Positions 31,400 to 44,283 of a stretch of 64,000 nt of DNA are shown in pieces. How positions within the stretch are numbered: position 1 is the stretch's first letter; every line of letters begins with the position of its first letter. The DNA comes from Metaphire vulgaris (taxonomy: Eukaryota > Annelida > Clitellata > Crassiclitellata > Megascolecidae), in contig CM030847.1 of NCBI GenBank assembly GCA_018105865.1, positions 15,057,089 to 15,121,088 of the forward strand, in the 5' to 3' direction. Position numbers and translations under genes: made by a program. The notes beneath the pieces were generated by a model. It saw only the letters and a list, made by a program, of their open reading frames with translations. It searched no databases and had not been told where the DNA came from.

Positions 31400-32075
31400 G
31401 ACATCTGTGTTGTTTCGGGCCGTCTTCCAGGCTGTGAAATACTTCTGACCACTGCAGACGATTCTGCCACAGAGTTGGGGTCCAGTGGAGTTGTGCCTGA
31501 TGATTGGAAAAGAGGTGTCATTCTTCCCATTGACCAGTGTTTTATACAGGCCTGGTAGGAGGGGAGATTCCCCCTCACAAAAAACCCTCGAAATTCCCTC
31601 TTCCCCCCCCAAATCCCAGCACTTACACAAATTTTGCATTGAACTGTGTCTTTTCCCCTCCAACCAAGTCAATTTCTCCCCGCCCCTTCCCCCCTTGAAA
31701 GCCTCAATTTCTGTCTTTTCCCCTCCAACCAAGTCAATTTCTCCCCGCCCCTTCCCCCCTTGAAAGCCTCAATTTCCCCTCAAAGGCCTGGAGTCTGTAA
31801 GACACTGCCCATTGACCATATACTTTCACTGAACCTTCTAATCAAGACCACAAGGGAGTTCAACCTACCGCTGTGGATTGCTTACGTGGATCTCAAAGCA
31901 GCCTTCGATTCTGTGAACAGGTCTGCACTGTGGAAGCTAATGCTATTAATCCGGGTCCCCTCCTTTGATTGGCAGAATGGTGAAAAAGCTCTCTACTGGC
32001 ATGCTTGGCGCCGTTCGGTACGAAGGCCAGATAGCCAAATGGTTTCCAATATAGACAGATGCCAGACAGGGTTGT
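31400..32075 (+). pseudogene. LINE reverse-transcriptase fragment
   Basis: 31400-31550 and 31795-31975 translate to broken RT sequence. The second block reads PIDHILSLNLLIKTTREF and AYVDLKAAFDSVNRSALW, the RT motif A region. A pyrimidine-rich segment with a duplicated 70-bp unit (31556-31790) lies between them. Confidence 0.75.
31556..31790. repeat. C-rich insertion with a duplicated ~70-bp unit
   Basis: TCTTTTCCCCTCCAACCAAG and TCAATTTCTCCCCGCCCC each occur twice about 70 bp apart. GGCCTGG borders the segment on both sides (about 31549 and 31786), which suggests an insertion into the flanking LINE fragment. Confidence 0.6.
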
Positions 32076-32078
32076 GGA

Positions 32079-32840
32079 CAGTGGCGGTTCCTAGAACTCT
32101 TGGTGGGGGAAAATGCAATGAATTTTTAGCAAGTTGGTGGGGGGATGCAATGAATTTCTAAGAAGATGCTGCCAATTGTCAAAGGAATTATATGTAAACG
32201 GTTTAGAAGAAATCTTTAGATTTAATTTATAAAATATAATGTTCAGAATTGACAATGTATAAAAGCCATTTTAGTCTGGTTGTACAAAGTCATAGTGCAA
32301 AATCGAGTTTTCTATTACTGGAAGTGAATTTGTCAATGACATTGTCTATGGATAATGGATATGTCCAATCTTTGTGGATATACATCAAGCTAATCCTAGT
32401 AATCCGTTTAGACGATTATCTTCAACTGAAGGTGAATGTTTGGTGGACTGGTGGGGGTATGTAGGGTTTAATCTTGGCCGCTTCCGTGGGGAAAATTGCC
32501 CTTTTCCCTCTGGAAATTTTGGCATACTACATCAACTGACAGCAGCCCCCTAGATGACTTTCACCGGCCTTGTCAGTTTCCCCCCGGAGCAGTGTTTAAT
32601 CTAGACTCCTGGACTCGGGGGGACTGAAAAAGCCGGGGGTGAAAACTGACATAGCCGGGGGAATTCTGCTAGGGTCCGCTGTTAGTCCATGTAGTATTCC
32701 AAAATTTCCGGGGGGAATTTGAAATTTCCGGGGGAAAGGGGCAATTTCCCCCCGGAAACGGCCTAGATTAAACACTGCCTCGGAGTCCAGGAGTCTACAT
32801 TAGACACTGGGGATGCATCCCCAACGTGGAACTGCCCCTG
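32079..32840. mobile_element. hAT-type MITE, CAGTGGCGG family, enlarged by nested insertions
   Basis: Left CAGTGGCGGTTCC, right GGAACTGCCCCTG, with flanking 8-mers GTTGTGGA and GTTGTAGA (7 of 8). Inside are two GTTTAATCTAG-type elements, one inserted in the other. Confidence 0.75.
32592..32779. mobile_element. hAT-type MITE, CAGTGTTTAATCTAG family, nested
   Basis: 188 bp with ends CAGTGTTTAATCTAG and CTAGATTAAACACTG. Flanking 8-mers CCCCGGAG and CCTCGGAG match at 7 of 8. It sits inside an older copy of the same family (about 32463-32815) in the opposite orientation. Confidence 0.85.
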
Positions 32841-33255
32841 GTTGTAGACGTGTGATCCCAATCTCTGCTCCATATGGACTGCATAATGGAAAGAATCACC
32901 ATGGATTTGCGGGGGCAACACTTGCAATTTGCAAATGAAACATCTAGCGACTTGGATTTTGCAGGCGCCATGTTGCTCTCCTGGCGGAAATGCTGGAAGT
33001 CATTGTTCTGGCATTAGAAATTGTTTGATTTTAGTTGGTTATGTGTCATGTTAGCCTTTCTGCACAGTGGTGAGATATTTCACAGCCTCGAAGACGGCTC
33101 AAAACGGAGATTCTTGGAAATGTTTAGCGGAAAGACCGCTCCGTCAGTGAGCTTGCCGATGGTGATGTGTTCTCTATTACATTCGCCAGGTGTCGCTTTG
33201 AACAGATTCAAACTGCTTCGTTCAATTACCGGTACAGTAGTGCTTTTAAATTTAA

Positions 33256-33257
<2 letters not shown>

Positions 33258-33299
<42 letters not shown>
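33258..33299. repeat. (ATG)n microsatellite
   Basis: About 14 GAT units. Confidence 0.95.
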
Positions 33300-33300
<1 letters not shown>

Positions 33301-33404
33301 GTAGAAGGGTGAATGCAACACTACTATTGACTACATTTCTTTGGTCATGTGTAACCCATCGTTCAATTTGTTGGGGTTCAAGGATGAAGATGTTTCAAAC
33401 CCTT

Positions 33405-33553
33405 ATATAATAATATAATATAATATAATATAATATAATATAATATAATATAATATAATATAATATAATATAAAATAATATAATATAATATAATATAATA
33501 TAATATAATATAATATAATATAATATAATATAATATAATATAATATAATATAA
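33405..33553. repeat. (ATAAT)n pentanucleotide array
   Basis: About 29 ATAAT units with one A substitution near 33473. Confidence 0.95.
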
Positions 33554-33751
33554 CAAGGTTTAAAGTGGTTCAGTAGGGACTGCCCTGTGTGAGAACCACT
33601 GTAATACTCCGCTTCCTTTCACGCCCGCCCGTCCCTGATCTGACGGGGGCGATGTTTGTTGAGAACACTAGGATATCGAGTCTTTGAATCTATTTTTGTT
33701 GCAATCGCGATTTAATCTGCGAAATTCTGACAATCATTAGTTGGTGGTGTG

Positions 33752-33942
33752 CAGGGTTTAATCTAGGCCGTTTCCGGAGGGGAAAATTGCCCTTTCCCTC
33801 CCCCGGAAATTTCAAATTCCCCGGAAATTTTGACATACATCAACTAACAGCAGCCCCCTAGCAGAATTCCCCCCGGCTTCGTTAGTTTCTCCCCGGCTTC
33901 GTCAGTTTCTCCCCGGAGTCCAGGAGTCTAGATTAAACACTG
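33752..33942. mobile_element. hAT-type MITE, CAGTGTTTAATCTAG family
   Basis: 191 bp, ends CAGGGTTTAATCTAG and CTAGATTAAACACTG. Perfect 8-bp duplication GTGGTGTG (33744-33751, 33943-33950). Confidence 0.9.
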
Positions 33943-33986
33943 GTGGTGTGTTGACCTATCAGAGTTTCAAGCAGACCGGTAGGCCT

Positions 33987-34222
33987 CGGGGGCGTAGCCA
34001 GGAATTTGAGGGGATGGGGTGTATAAATTTAGAGGGCATATGCTGCTATGTATTATTTATATAATATAGGCCTATATTTATGATAGATGTTATATAGATG
34101 TATACCTGTATATATACTGAATTATAGCCTATGTATGTATATATATATATATATATATTAATTTGGAGGTATATAGGGGCCTATAGGCCTACCGATATAC
34201 CCCTCCCGTCGTTACGCCCCTG
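33987..34222. mobile_element. hAT-type MITE, CAGGGGCGTAGC family
   Basis: Left CGGGGGCGTAGCCAGG, right CGTTACGCCCCTG. Flanking 8-mers GTAGGCCT and GTAGACCT match at 7 of 8. It has an internal (AT)n run. Confidence 0.8.
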
Positions 34223-34935
34223 GTAGACCTATAGGTAACACTGAGGTTATTAGGACTTGACTTGGTTATACGTCGAAGTATTCTGGTGTAGTTTTAGCGT
34301 TAGTAGGGGGCCATCCATTTAGTACGTACGCAAAAAGTCATATTTTCAAAATTTCAACCCCCTTCCCCTCCTGTTGCACACCCTAGGCCTAATTAAAATT
34401 ATTTGCTTCCCTGCCCTGAATATCAACAGTGGAAATTCCAGATTGATGAAGCACAGTTCCAGGTAAGAATGTCTCCCCGCACACCCGAGGTGTCCATGAG
34501 AAGAACAATTATTATTGGCAATCTCGTAATACGGGGAAATGTTAGGCCTAATCATAACAGGGTTGTGCTATTAAGCAAACAATAGGACCTTTACAATTAC
34601 TGTGTGTTACTGTAGCTTCCAATTAACTCCCTCTCCACGACCACACGCATTACGCCCAATCATTTTGCACCAATTTTCCTATTTTGACGTAGCCTACTAA
34701 ATTAATCTCTCTGTCTGTCTGTCCGTACGTACGTACGTCCGTCTGTCTGTCTCCTCAGAGCAAAGCATTTGTTTCATAATAATTTCTAGGCCTACGCATT
34801 CGACTTCTAGTCTTAGACTACGAGTCGATGCAGAGGAAAGGACCTCCGTACGCTGCTTAGACACAAATTCACCACTTAAGTTTCTTAGCAAATCCAGTCG
34901 AAAGCGTAGGTGGCGAGACGCCAGTCTATAGGGCA

Positions 34936-35723
34936 CAGGGTTGTCCAACTCGCGGTCCGCGGGCCACAATCCGGCCCGCCGAGGCCTTCCAGAAATGTAA
35001 TAAAGCAATCCATCTTTTCATCGCTTCAGAATTTTTAGTGCACAAATTCATAATCTCATACAAAAGTAACTGGTACTAAGGTAGGTTGCGCTATAATATT
35101 CCTGAACTCTCGTGTGTCCCATTTGAAGCTGATCATACTGGCGTTCCAGATTCATTGCAAATAAAGCTCACTGACTTTCACAACAATAGTGACTTGAAAG
35201 CTGCATTTATTCATAACGACTTGCTAACTTTTTACGGCTGATGTGTTCCTGGAGAAACATTCCCAAACAACATAGTGAATCTAGCTTTAAAGACATAGTG
35301 TCTATTTGGTAGCACTTACTCTTGTGAACAGATGTTTTCGAGAATGAAGAACATTAAGACTAAACAAAGGTCACTTCTTCTGGATGAGCACTTGTGTGGA
35401 GTTATAAGAATTGCTGCGTCGACAGAAGGCGCCAATATAGAGCATCTCTAGGCTATATCAAAAACAATATCAGACTTAACATTAAGCTCTTCTATGCAAG
35501 CCTGTAAGACTAAGTATTCGACAAGCTGCCTAATATTGTACGAGTATGACCGAAACAGTGTAACAGTTTGACTAGAACCAGTCGATTAAACTTTAAGAAT
35601 GTGAATTGAAAATTGTTATTCTTGTGATGTAATGTAATACATTACGATTTCTTCTATAGTGGCCCCCGGACCAGGTTCAAAATTGGAATTTGGCCCTCCG
35701 CTTGAAAAGATTGGACAACACAG
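34936..35723 (+). mobile_element. hAT element remnant with transposase C-terminal piece
   Basis: Ends CAGGGTTGTCCAACTCG and GATTGGACAACACAG are inverted. The interior (about 35135-35450) translates, with two stops, to VPDSLQIKLTDFHNNSDLK, then STYSCEQMFSRMKNIKTKQ and LLLDEHLCGVIRIA. That matches the C-terminal dimerisation region of hAT transposases. Flanks CTATAGGG and CTATGCGG match at 6 of 8, giving a possible decayed duplication. It is broken and not autonomous. Confidence 0.8.
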
Positions 35724-37578
35724 CTATGCGGCTTCACTGTCTACCGAGCTAACCTATACCAGAGCACAGCGAACCTTGACACATTACACCGGCCATTTTA
35801 ACTTCCGCTCCGTGCCGCGCGGACGTGCGACTGCCTGAGAAATAAAATCTCTGATCGTTCGGGTTTCGAACCACCGGAACCGAAAGAATATCTCTTGGTC
35901 TCAGAGCTGACGCTGAACAGAGAGAGAGCTACCGAAGCAGATATGGGCAGGCACTGCAGGTTCTAAGCCTAAGGCGATGGCTGTAAAACAATTGAAAGTA
36001 CCAAAACTAGTCGAATGCCTAGCGCAACCAGTGGTTACATTACATTTTAAGAAGTGCCGTGAACTCCCTCCTTATTTTTCCTCCGGCCACTAAGTAAAGA
36101 ACTTAGTTGTACTCTTTTAACAAGTTACTTGGCTAAAGTCAACACCTATTATTGTAACAGTACTATAGCCGCGGATATTAACGATTAATTAATCGATTAA
36201 TCGTTAACATTTTTAATTGTATAAAATTCGTTTTATCGATTATTTTGAGTTAAAGAAAATGTCGTCATCATATACATTGTAGAGTAGCCTGTATCAGTAT
36301 TGCTGTACTGTATTGGGTAATTTCTGTTGCACGTCAGCTGACAGCAAAAAACGTACCGGATCTTCAAAAGTACGTTCCGGATCTCATGCCAGCCCTGCCG
36401 GATCTCTTGCCAGACGTCCGGGATCGGAGGTCCTGTAAGATCCGGCTCAATTTAAGTTATTTAACCCCTGAGCGCAATCACTTTTAAATGAAAACGATTT
36501 TCAAATCAGAAAGGTTAAAATGTCAAATATCTGAATATAGACTGGAAAATTCCGCTATTACCTAGAATATGCCTAAATGATGAATGCCAATTTTCCACAC
36601 AAGTTGCCTTTTTGGTATTGACATCCATTTCCAGTAAATTTCCACGTCCATTGACTAGATGGCAAGAGGAAATGGAGTCAGTTGAAAACGCCCTCTGATT
36701 GGTTGGCTCACAATTCGACCTGACCCATATCGGTGTCATCTGACATAATTGGTTGGCTCTAATAGCGCCGGTAAAGTACTGGTCTCCGAATTTACGATCG
36801 CTTTCAACTAATCATGTGCAACAAAAAAGAAGCATTTACTGTTTTTTATATTTATTACAAGTGACAAACTAACGAGAGAACTAACGACCGAATGGATGAA
36901 CGGACGAATGAAGTAAAAAAAAGAAGCAATTGTACTTTTAGGCCACGAGAACTGCACCGCAGCAGCTTAAATTTCCTAAGTCTTTTCCCTCTGAGTTTAG
37001 GCCCGGAGGTAGGATTACCAGACGTTCTTAAATGATAAGGATAGTCCTTAAATTCCGTGGCCCCGTCCTTAAGGGCGTTTGTTCTTAATTAAGGACACCT
37101 TAAATTTCATTTAAAATAGTGATTACTGATTTCAGACATTACTCTAGATTAAAATGACTTTGTAATTGATTGATATTGATTGCTAAAAATGGTCATCATT
37201 AGTTCTTTGTATGTTTTGCATCTTTAGCGTCCTAGAAAGTCCGACAAAGGAAAAGGGTCATCACTAGTTTTTTGTGTTTCTTTAACGTCCTGAAATATCT
37301 GACAAGTCAATGTGTTTTGTGTGTCCGTAAATTCTTTCCAACTGATCTGGTATCACCCACCCTGTGGTTCCCAAACTGTGGCCCGCGGTCTCCTAGGGGA
37401 CCGCCAAGCGGTTTCAGAGGACCGTATTAAAGGGATTACTTTCTCGAGATATCTCACCAACACCTCAGAACACACTGATGGCTCTAAGAGTACTGGTTCC
37501 ATTTGAATTTAAATTTGATGACTAAGATTTGCAATTTTCTGATTAAACATTTGATTGACAAAGCAAATAGCCTATGTG

Positions 37579-37940
37579 TTAATTGTCTTGTCTTGTCTTG
37601 TCTTTAGCTGTCTTCGCTCCGAAGATTGACTGCATTGTGGACTGTCTTCTTCTAAGTGTTATGGTGATATGGTCTTGTGATGTTCTTGTCGCCTGATCCA
37701 TAGTGAGTCCTGTCCATTCTTTGATGTTGCGTTCCCACTTTTTTCTTGGTCTACCTCTTTTTCGTGATCCTGGCATTGTACCTTGCATTATGTCTTTCTC
37801 TAGACACTAGACAGTCCTGTTTTGTTCGCACGATATGTCCCCAGTATTTCAGTGTTCTTTTTCTTACTGTTTCCAGTAGGGTTCTTTGCAGCCCTGCTCT
37901 ATCCATTACCCATTCATTCGTTTTCTTTGCTTTTCAAGAA
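37579..37940 (-). pseudogene. LINE polyprotein C-terminal fragment
   Basis: Minus-strand translation gives MQGTMPGSRKRGRPRKKWER and IKEWTGLTMDQATRT, the same segment as 7137-7390. It lies between CCTGTGGTTCCCAAAC (37360) and TTTGAGAACCGCTGG (38052), which look like the ends of a MITE carrying it. Confidence 0.7.
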
Positions 37941-38106
37941 GCTCTCATTGCCTGCCTTAGGCATTACAGTCAATTTGAAATTCAAATTTATAAGGTTCGC
38001 GAGTATCACAAAAATTTCTAAGGTATCACCCACTCAAGAGACCTTAAATAGTTTGAGAACCGCTGGCTAGGCGTAAGTGATTACGGTGTCTGTCTGTAAT
38101 ACTGTA

Positions 38107-38246
<140 letters not shown>

Positions 38247-38699
38247 CTTGTTAAGGTCGATGTCTTTTGGGATCGTGACTGGATTCATGCAGGCGGCGTC
38301 TTCAGAGCAAATCAATTATATCGGCAGCCATTAGTTTAACGTCGGCCGATATCTTACAGCAATTATTAGATTCTCGGCATCCATTAGTTTTATTGGTTGA
38401 TTCTGTCACATAATTGCATAAACGGAATACTATTAGCAAACACGACTCAGCACCGGCTAATCGTAGGCCCTTATATAGCGCCGTATTTCTTCTTCGTCAG
38501 TCATAAACATCGAGCGGAGATTCTCATCCTCTCAAACTCCGAAATATCATCATCGTCACTGCCACCGCCATAATCATCACCATCGTCGTCGTCGTCGTCA
38601 TCATCATCTTCTTCCATTGTCAGAGGACACTTTGGTGTTTGATGTCATCTCTTTACAGTTTGTTCTTATACTCATCTGTTTAGGCTCAGTGGCTTTTTT

Positions 38700-39012
38700 G
38701 TCCCAAATCTCTTATGGTTCGGCGACAATTCGTCTACAGACTTTTGGTCTACCGACAATAGGTCTACTACGATACCCTAACCCTGACCATAACCATAACC
38801 ATAACCCTACCTCTAATCCTAACCCTAACAATAACCCTTACACTACTACTTTTGGTCTACCGACAATAGGTCTAGCTACGATACCCTAACCCTGACCATA
38901 ACCATAACCATAACAATTACCCGAACAATAACCCTAACTCAGATATTGGAGTACACTTGTTATAGGTAGACGAATTCAAAGTCTGTAGACGAGTTGTCGT
39001 GGTAGCCTACAC
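38700..39012. mobile_element. Palindromic element with GTCTAC arms and telomere-like centre
   Basis: Left arm CGACAATTCGTCTACAGAC, right arm GTCTGTAGACGAGTTGTCG. Between them are repeated CCGACAATAGGTCTA units and CCCTAACCCTGACCATAAC tracts. Target duplication not found. Confidence 0.65.
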
Positions 39013-39901
39013 CCTCTGCAATAGGCGTTGTTGTTGTTGGTGTTGTTTGCATATAGATGTGAAAACCGTTGGAACATAATTTTAGAAAAAAACGTAAAGG
39101 TAGTTATAGAAATTTTAAAAAACTTTAAAAATCGTTGAATAAAAAGCGTTACCAGACGTGTTTTTTATGTTTTTATTTTGTCAACGCTTTCTATAATAAA
39201 AAAAACGTTTGTCAACAATCCGTGGTGGACAACTAACTAAAAACATTAGTTAAACTATAACTAAATTTAAACTAGAAATAAGTAGTTACACTTTTAGTTG
39301 CAAACTAACTTTCTAAAATAGTTAACTAAACTAAAAAAATATAGTGAAACTGTTTGCAACTAATTTTACAACTATTTCCTAGGTATCAGGTATATGTGTA
39401 CATGAAAACATAGACGATGATCGCAACATGAACATATCAGTCAATGAACCAGTGAAATCATTAATTATTGCCTGTTTAATATTTAAGTCTTAGTCTAGAC
39501 TCTAGACTGCAGGAACACAAGTTTGTCAAGTGTGTTTGGGAGAAATGACCCAGAAAGAATAGATTGAAAAGGGACTGTCATTGAGAATTCGGGACACCAA
39601 CTAAAAAGTTTTAGCTAAACTATATAGTTATTAACTAAAATTTTTCAGTTAAACTAGCATTTTAACTAAACTATTTATATTTAATTAAACTATGAAGATA
39701 ACTAAAAAATTTAGTTAAACTTTTAGTTAGTAACTAATTATAAGTTAACTAGTTGCCCATCACTGTCAACAATAAAAAAGTTAAAATACGCAAAAAAACG
39801 TGGGGAAAACGTAAAAACTTTATTACATCTATATGGTTGTTTGCAGGTTTATTTATAAACGCGTCCGTCAAAAGACGACTGGCGCATGTACTAGCAAATT
39901 G

Positions 39902-40116
39902 CACGGACGCCCGCACATTAAGGGAAAGAGGGGTACTTGCCCCCCTGGAAGATGCAAATACCAATATTTCATATTGAAATTTGAAAACCATGCTAAAATA
40001 TTAACCGTGACCATTGTGTTAAAATGTGTTTTGCCCCTCCTGGAAAAATTTATGTGGCTTAACCTTGACCATTGTGTTATGCCCCCTCCTGGAAACATTT
40101 CTATGGGGCGCTCATG
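39902..40116. mobile_element. hAT-type MITE, GGGCGCCCGCACATT family
   Basis: Left CACGGACGCCCGCACATT, right GGGGCGCTCATG. Flanks GCAAATTG and GTAGATTG match at 6 of 8. A cleaner copy is at 58998-59163. Confidence 0.65.
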
Positions 40117-40407
40117 GTAGATTGGTAGCAGCGGGGGACAAGCTTTCACAAAATTTTTGGAAGATCGTCAAGAATTTTCGGTGAAAATTAAACGGAGGGA
40201 TAAAGAGAGGAATAACTTCGTTTACTCGAAAACTGCGATTGATAATTAATCATTCAGAGAAATCGCGGGTACCCAGTTAAGTTGTGTCTCAAGATTAAAA
40301 GAATACGGGTCGGAACTTTTTCGACCTTCTGACCTTTTGGGATGGGTTCAGGGTCAACGCATTTCTTCAGCGTTTTCCTGTTGGAATTCGTTCGAAATTA
40401 TTGTTGA

Positions 40408-40705
40408 CAGTGGCGGTTCCAGGATTTCTTGGTGGGGGATGAATGAATTCACAGAAAGTTGGTGGGAGATGAAAATAGAAGGAAAAATATCAATAAACTT
40501 TACCGAAAAAGGCTGGACAAATGGAATTGTATCCCTCATTTTACTACACTTTTACCGAAAAATAGGCTGACAAGCAAAAAAGTTCGTCCCCGGTTAGTTT
40601 TACTACACTTTTACCCAAAAATAGATCTCACAAGCAAAAAAGTAAGTCCGAAAGTCCGGTGGGGGGATGCATCCGCCACTCATCTCCCACGTGGAGCCGC
40701 CACTG
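40408..40705. mobile_element. hAT-type MITE, CAGTGGCGG family
   Basis: CAGTGGCGGTTCCAGGATTT at left, ACGTGGAGCCGCCACTG at right. Flanks ATTGTTGA and ATCGTTGA match at 7 of 8. Confidence 0.8.
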
Positions 40706-41026
40706 ATCGTTGATGTCTTTATCCTCCTCGCCCTGGTCACCTGCCATGCATCTCAACTGTCCTTATTATTTGACTAGTTTCTGCCTCTGTCAACTGCCTC
40801 TGTCAACTGCCTCTGCCTATAGCCTCTGCCTTTGGCGTTCTCACGTGGAAAGTTTTACGCCGTACAGTAATTAACAGCACGCGATGTGCGCGACGCGAGG
40901 GCGACCAGTGCTTTTGGGGTCACGGTGAGACGCAGAACTCACCTAACCCGATAGCACCGATCATCCCCGAAGTGCAATCGAATTGAGACCAAAGTCAAGC
41001 AAAGTCAAGTTGCCTATACACAGCTG

Positions 41027-41101
<75 letters not shown>

Positions 41102-41118
41102 AAGAAGAAGAAGAAGAA
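41027..41118. repeat. (AAT)n(AAG)n microsatellite
   Basis: AAT units pass into AAG units. Confidence 0.95.
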
Positions 41119-41563
41119 TTGACATCGGATGAACACACGGTGTCAATTAGACGGCGAGACACGGGACTCTTACACGTGACACCCCGGTCAGACATGACCT
41201 CACGTATGCGCGCGGGCAAGTAAGCAAGCAAGCAAGTAAGTAAGTTGATAGTTATTGCAATAATTTTGAGCAGGCAATTTGTACGATGGGGGTATTAAAT
41301 GAGAGATTGTTACGACATCGGTCATTGACATTGTTCTAGGATATCGTTGGTTTTTTCGTGTCATCTGATCGCTCTCTTCTATTTGGCGATAATAATTATC
41401 TTTACGACACACACGTAGGCTACGTCCGACCTTGAATCGTGAAAGGAAATAAATCAGGCACATAGACTGTGTATCGGAAATAGTTGCAAATTGATGCTCA
41501 GTTACGGATGGAGGCATATAGGCCCTACTGTATAGGAAATTTACTCAAATCTTGGGGCTTTAG

Positions 41564-41749
41564 CAGTGGCGGCTCCAGGATTTGGCAAGTGGGGGGCCGT
41601 TGGGTTGGCAACTTCTAATCATGAGGGGGCCAACCATTTGTTGTTAGGTATGTGGTATTAAGTATAGGGTTCCAACAGGGGGGCCACTGGGGGTCCAGGC
41701 ACTCAATAGGGGGAGCACGCCCCCGGACCTTCCTGTAGAGCCGCCACTG
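41564..41749. mobile_element. hAT-type MITE, CAGTGGCGG family
   Basis: CAGTGGCGGCTCCAGGATTT at left, AGAGCCGCCACTG at right. Flanks GGCTTTAG and GGCTTAAT match at 6 of 8. Confidence 0.75.
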
Positions 41750-42220
41750 GGCTTAATGAGGTAACTTTCGCAAAGTTTCGCCTTTAAATGTTCATGTCTG
41801 GAATTTTCCGTCATTCCGTTAGAAATATTTCTCCTCAGTGCAGACCGTATACTTAATTTATTCTCGAATGGCACAGCATAGTCTTATACACAACTTTCAA
41901 AACTTTTAGGCGGAGGTGATCTTTGAAAAACGGGTTCTTGTAAAACAGACGTGTGCTTTTTACCAATCTGCAAGAAATATGAAAATGCTGACCTGGTTTT
42001 TCTCAATGGCGTAGCCAGGATTTCACGGGGTGCGTTTGCGAGAAATAGTTTAATTTAGACGCCCCTTAAATCCGTCAAACTTTTAAGGTTTACTTTTCGT
42101 CTGAAAATTCGTCAATTTCCATAAAATTTCCAGACTTTCTTTTGAGTTGTAACCTGTAAGAGAATAAGTTTGGCTAGGAAGTTTGGAGTCTTGACAGATG
42201 GACTGGCGTATAGTTGAGAT

Positions 42221-42393
42221 CAGGATTATTTCTATGATTATCAATGGGGGGGGTGTCGATCTCAAATTGGGGAGGGGTGTTGGAGGGTGTTTGGGTGCAT
42301 CTCAGGCTCGGATTGGGGAAAATTTGGGGGTGTCGGTCTCAAATTGGGGGTAGGTGGGTGTTGGGGGTATTAGAGGGTGTAAAAATATTCCTG
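42221..42393. mobile_element. hAT-type MITE, CAGGRTTATTTCTA family
   Basis: CAGGATTATTTCTATGATTA at left, AAAAATATTCCTG at right, and perfect 8-bp duplication GTTGAGAT (42213-42220, 42394-42401). A sister copy is at 60355. Confidence 0.8.
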
Positions 42394-43171
42394 GTTGAGA
42401 TGTACTTTTTAATAAGGTTCTACAATTACTTTCATCTATATACAGTACACTTTAAGATTGGTGGGAGATCTTGCAACTGAATTTCTTTCGCAATTATGGA
42501 TACCTTTATAAACAGTCTTAGACCTGAATGCCACGTGGTATGATCATTTCACCTGGGTATAATAATCTTTTAAAAAAATTATAATATAATTAGACCGATT
42601 TTCTTGCAGCATTTTATTCGAGAGGTGGTCTGTGGTATAAACTGAGTTAGTCGCGGCTGTAAAACATGAGAGTTTTGACCTCTGAAGGTCAATAGTACAA
42701 CTAATCCTGAATACTCAGGTACCATGCGTAGCCGTAATATTTAAGATGTGTGACATTTGTGCAGTAACGCAAAACTTTCACAAAAACTTTACGAGAATGA
42801 AAAACTTTTAATGCTACTTCTAAACGCAGCGTCACAATCTCACAATATCCATCGAGTATACAAGAAATTATAAGGTTAACAAACACGTTACTGACATATT
42901 TCTGCAAATTCTCAACCAAGAAACTTTCATTTTGGACTAAATTATTGAATCATCGCTGCCTTCATTCACAGTTTGGACCATTCTTTCAAACTATTAGGCT
43001 TCAAGTTTAGTTTGTTGAGATTTATTAATGTTGTCATATGCCAACTTGCTATAATGAAGTTCCTAGATTTCGCTCTGTTTTCAAAGTGTTACGATTACTT
43101 TCTAACTATAACAGGCATTTGGAAAACAAGGTGTTGCCAGTAATTTTCACCTAAAGATTGTGAGAAATTTG

Positions 43172-43416
43172 GGGAGTGAATCGGAGAGTGGTAACAACGT
43201 TGGACGATAGAGCAGAAGGTCTTAGGTTAGAGACCCGCAGGAGCCCTAAGGTCGACTCGCTAGAGGGTGATGATAAAGCGCGTAGCAGTGGTAAAACTCC
43301 GCGATAAGTCAAATAGTGTATCCGTAGTATTTGCGCACTTAGCTGAGGGCGATAGAAACGGAGATCAGCGCTGCCCCCTGTCAGCCCGTGAGACTTGTAA
43401 AGGACTTTGACTTTTT
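43172..43416 (+). mobile_element. tRNA-derived SINE, body type A
   Basis: A-box-like GAGAGTGGTAACAACG, a decayed B-box, and the type A body ending GGACTTTGACTTTTT. Second copy of the 4211 type. Confidence 0.75.
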
Positions 43417-44024
43417 CGGACAAGCGTCTATTGCATGATCTGTGAAGAGTCAATTGCATTTGATTAATTACATGACAAGCGTGACTGTGAATAATTACAA
43501 AGAACGAAAATACGATGGCTTGGCCGTGCAAGAGATAGCATCATGTCTCCGTTGCGTTCCATTTCGGTGTAAAGCATTGGAAATTTCCAAGCCTAATTAC
43601 GAGGCGCTCGAAAGCTGAAATGAAACCACTTAGCTGTCTTAGCAATTAACTAAATATTTGGTTACAGCAATGATTAATTATCTGTCTGTCCTTGTTAACA
43701 AAAGAATTTATAATCCTATTATTATTCTATTCTGTTCAGCGCCTCAGGTGACGTTATCTCTTTCGATTGTCCTCCAATCAGTTAGTTCTAAGGGATTAAT
43801 CTTCCTCTTATCTGTCAAACGAATCCAGGCCCCACTCTAAGTTCATGTCTGCTCATCAAATTTTTCGGTCACATAGCAAGACTGTCCTAAGATGACCCAG
43901 TAAATTCTGCCCTCCTCTTTGACTGCCAGACTGATAGCGGCTACAGATGTTCGGACTCGCTAGAAACGAATGCGAGTGAGACCGCCATTTACGTGACTGA
44001 AGTAAATACCTCGTGACTGCGGAT

Positions 44025-44215
44025 CAGTGGCGGCTCCACATGGAGAGGCCCGGGAGGGGGGGCGTGCGCCCTATTGAATGCCTGGCACCCAGTGGCTCCT
44101 CTGTTGGGACCATATAATTACTAGTACATGTGTAACAACAGATGGTTGGCCATCATGCTTAGAAGTTGCCACCCCAACGCCCCCCTCCACTTGCCAAATC
44201 CTGGAACCGCCACTG
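44025..44215. mobile_element. hAT-type MITE, CAGTGGCGG family
   Basis: 191 bp, CAGTGGCGGCTCCA at left, TGGAACCGCCACTG at right, and perfect 8-bp duplication CTGCGGAT (44017-44024, 44216-44223). Confidence 0.92.
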
Positions 44216-44283
44216 CTGCGGATTAAAATCTGCAGAGGCAGACGAGGCTGCAAAAGTCGAGAAATGTGAATGTTGATCGCAAC

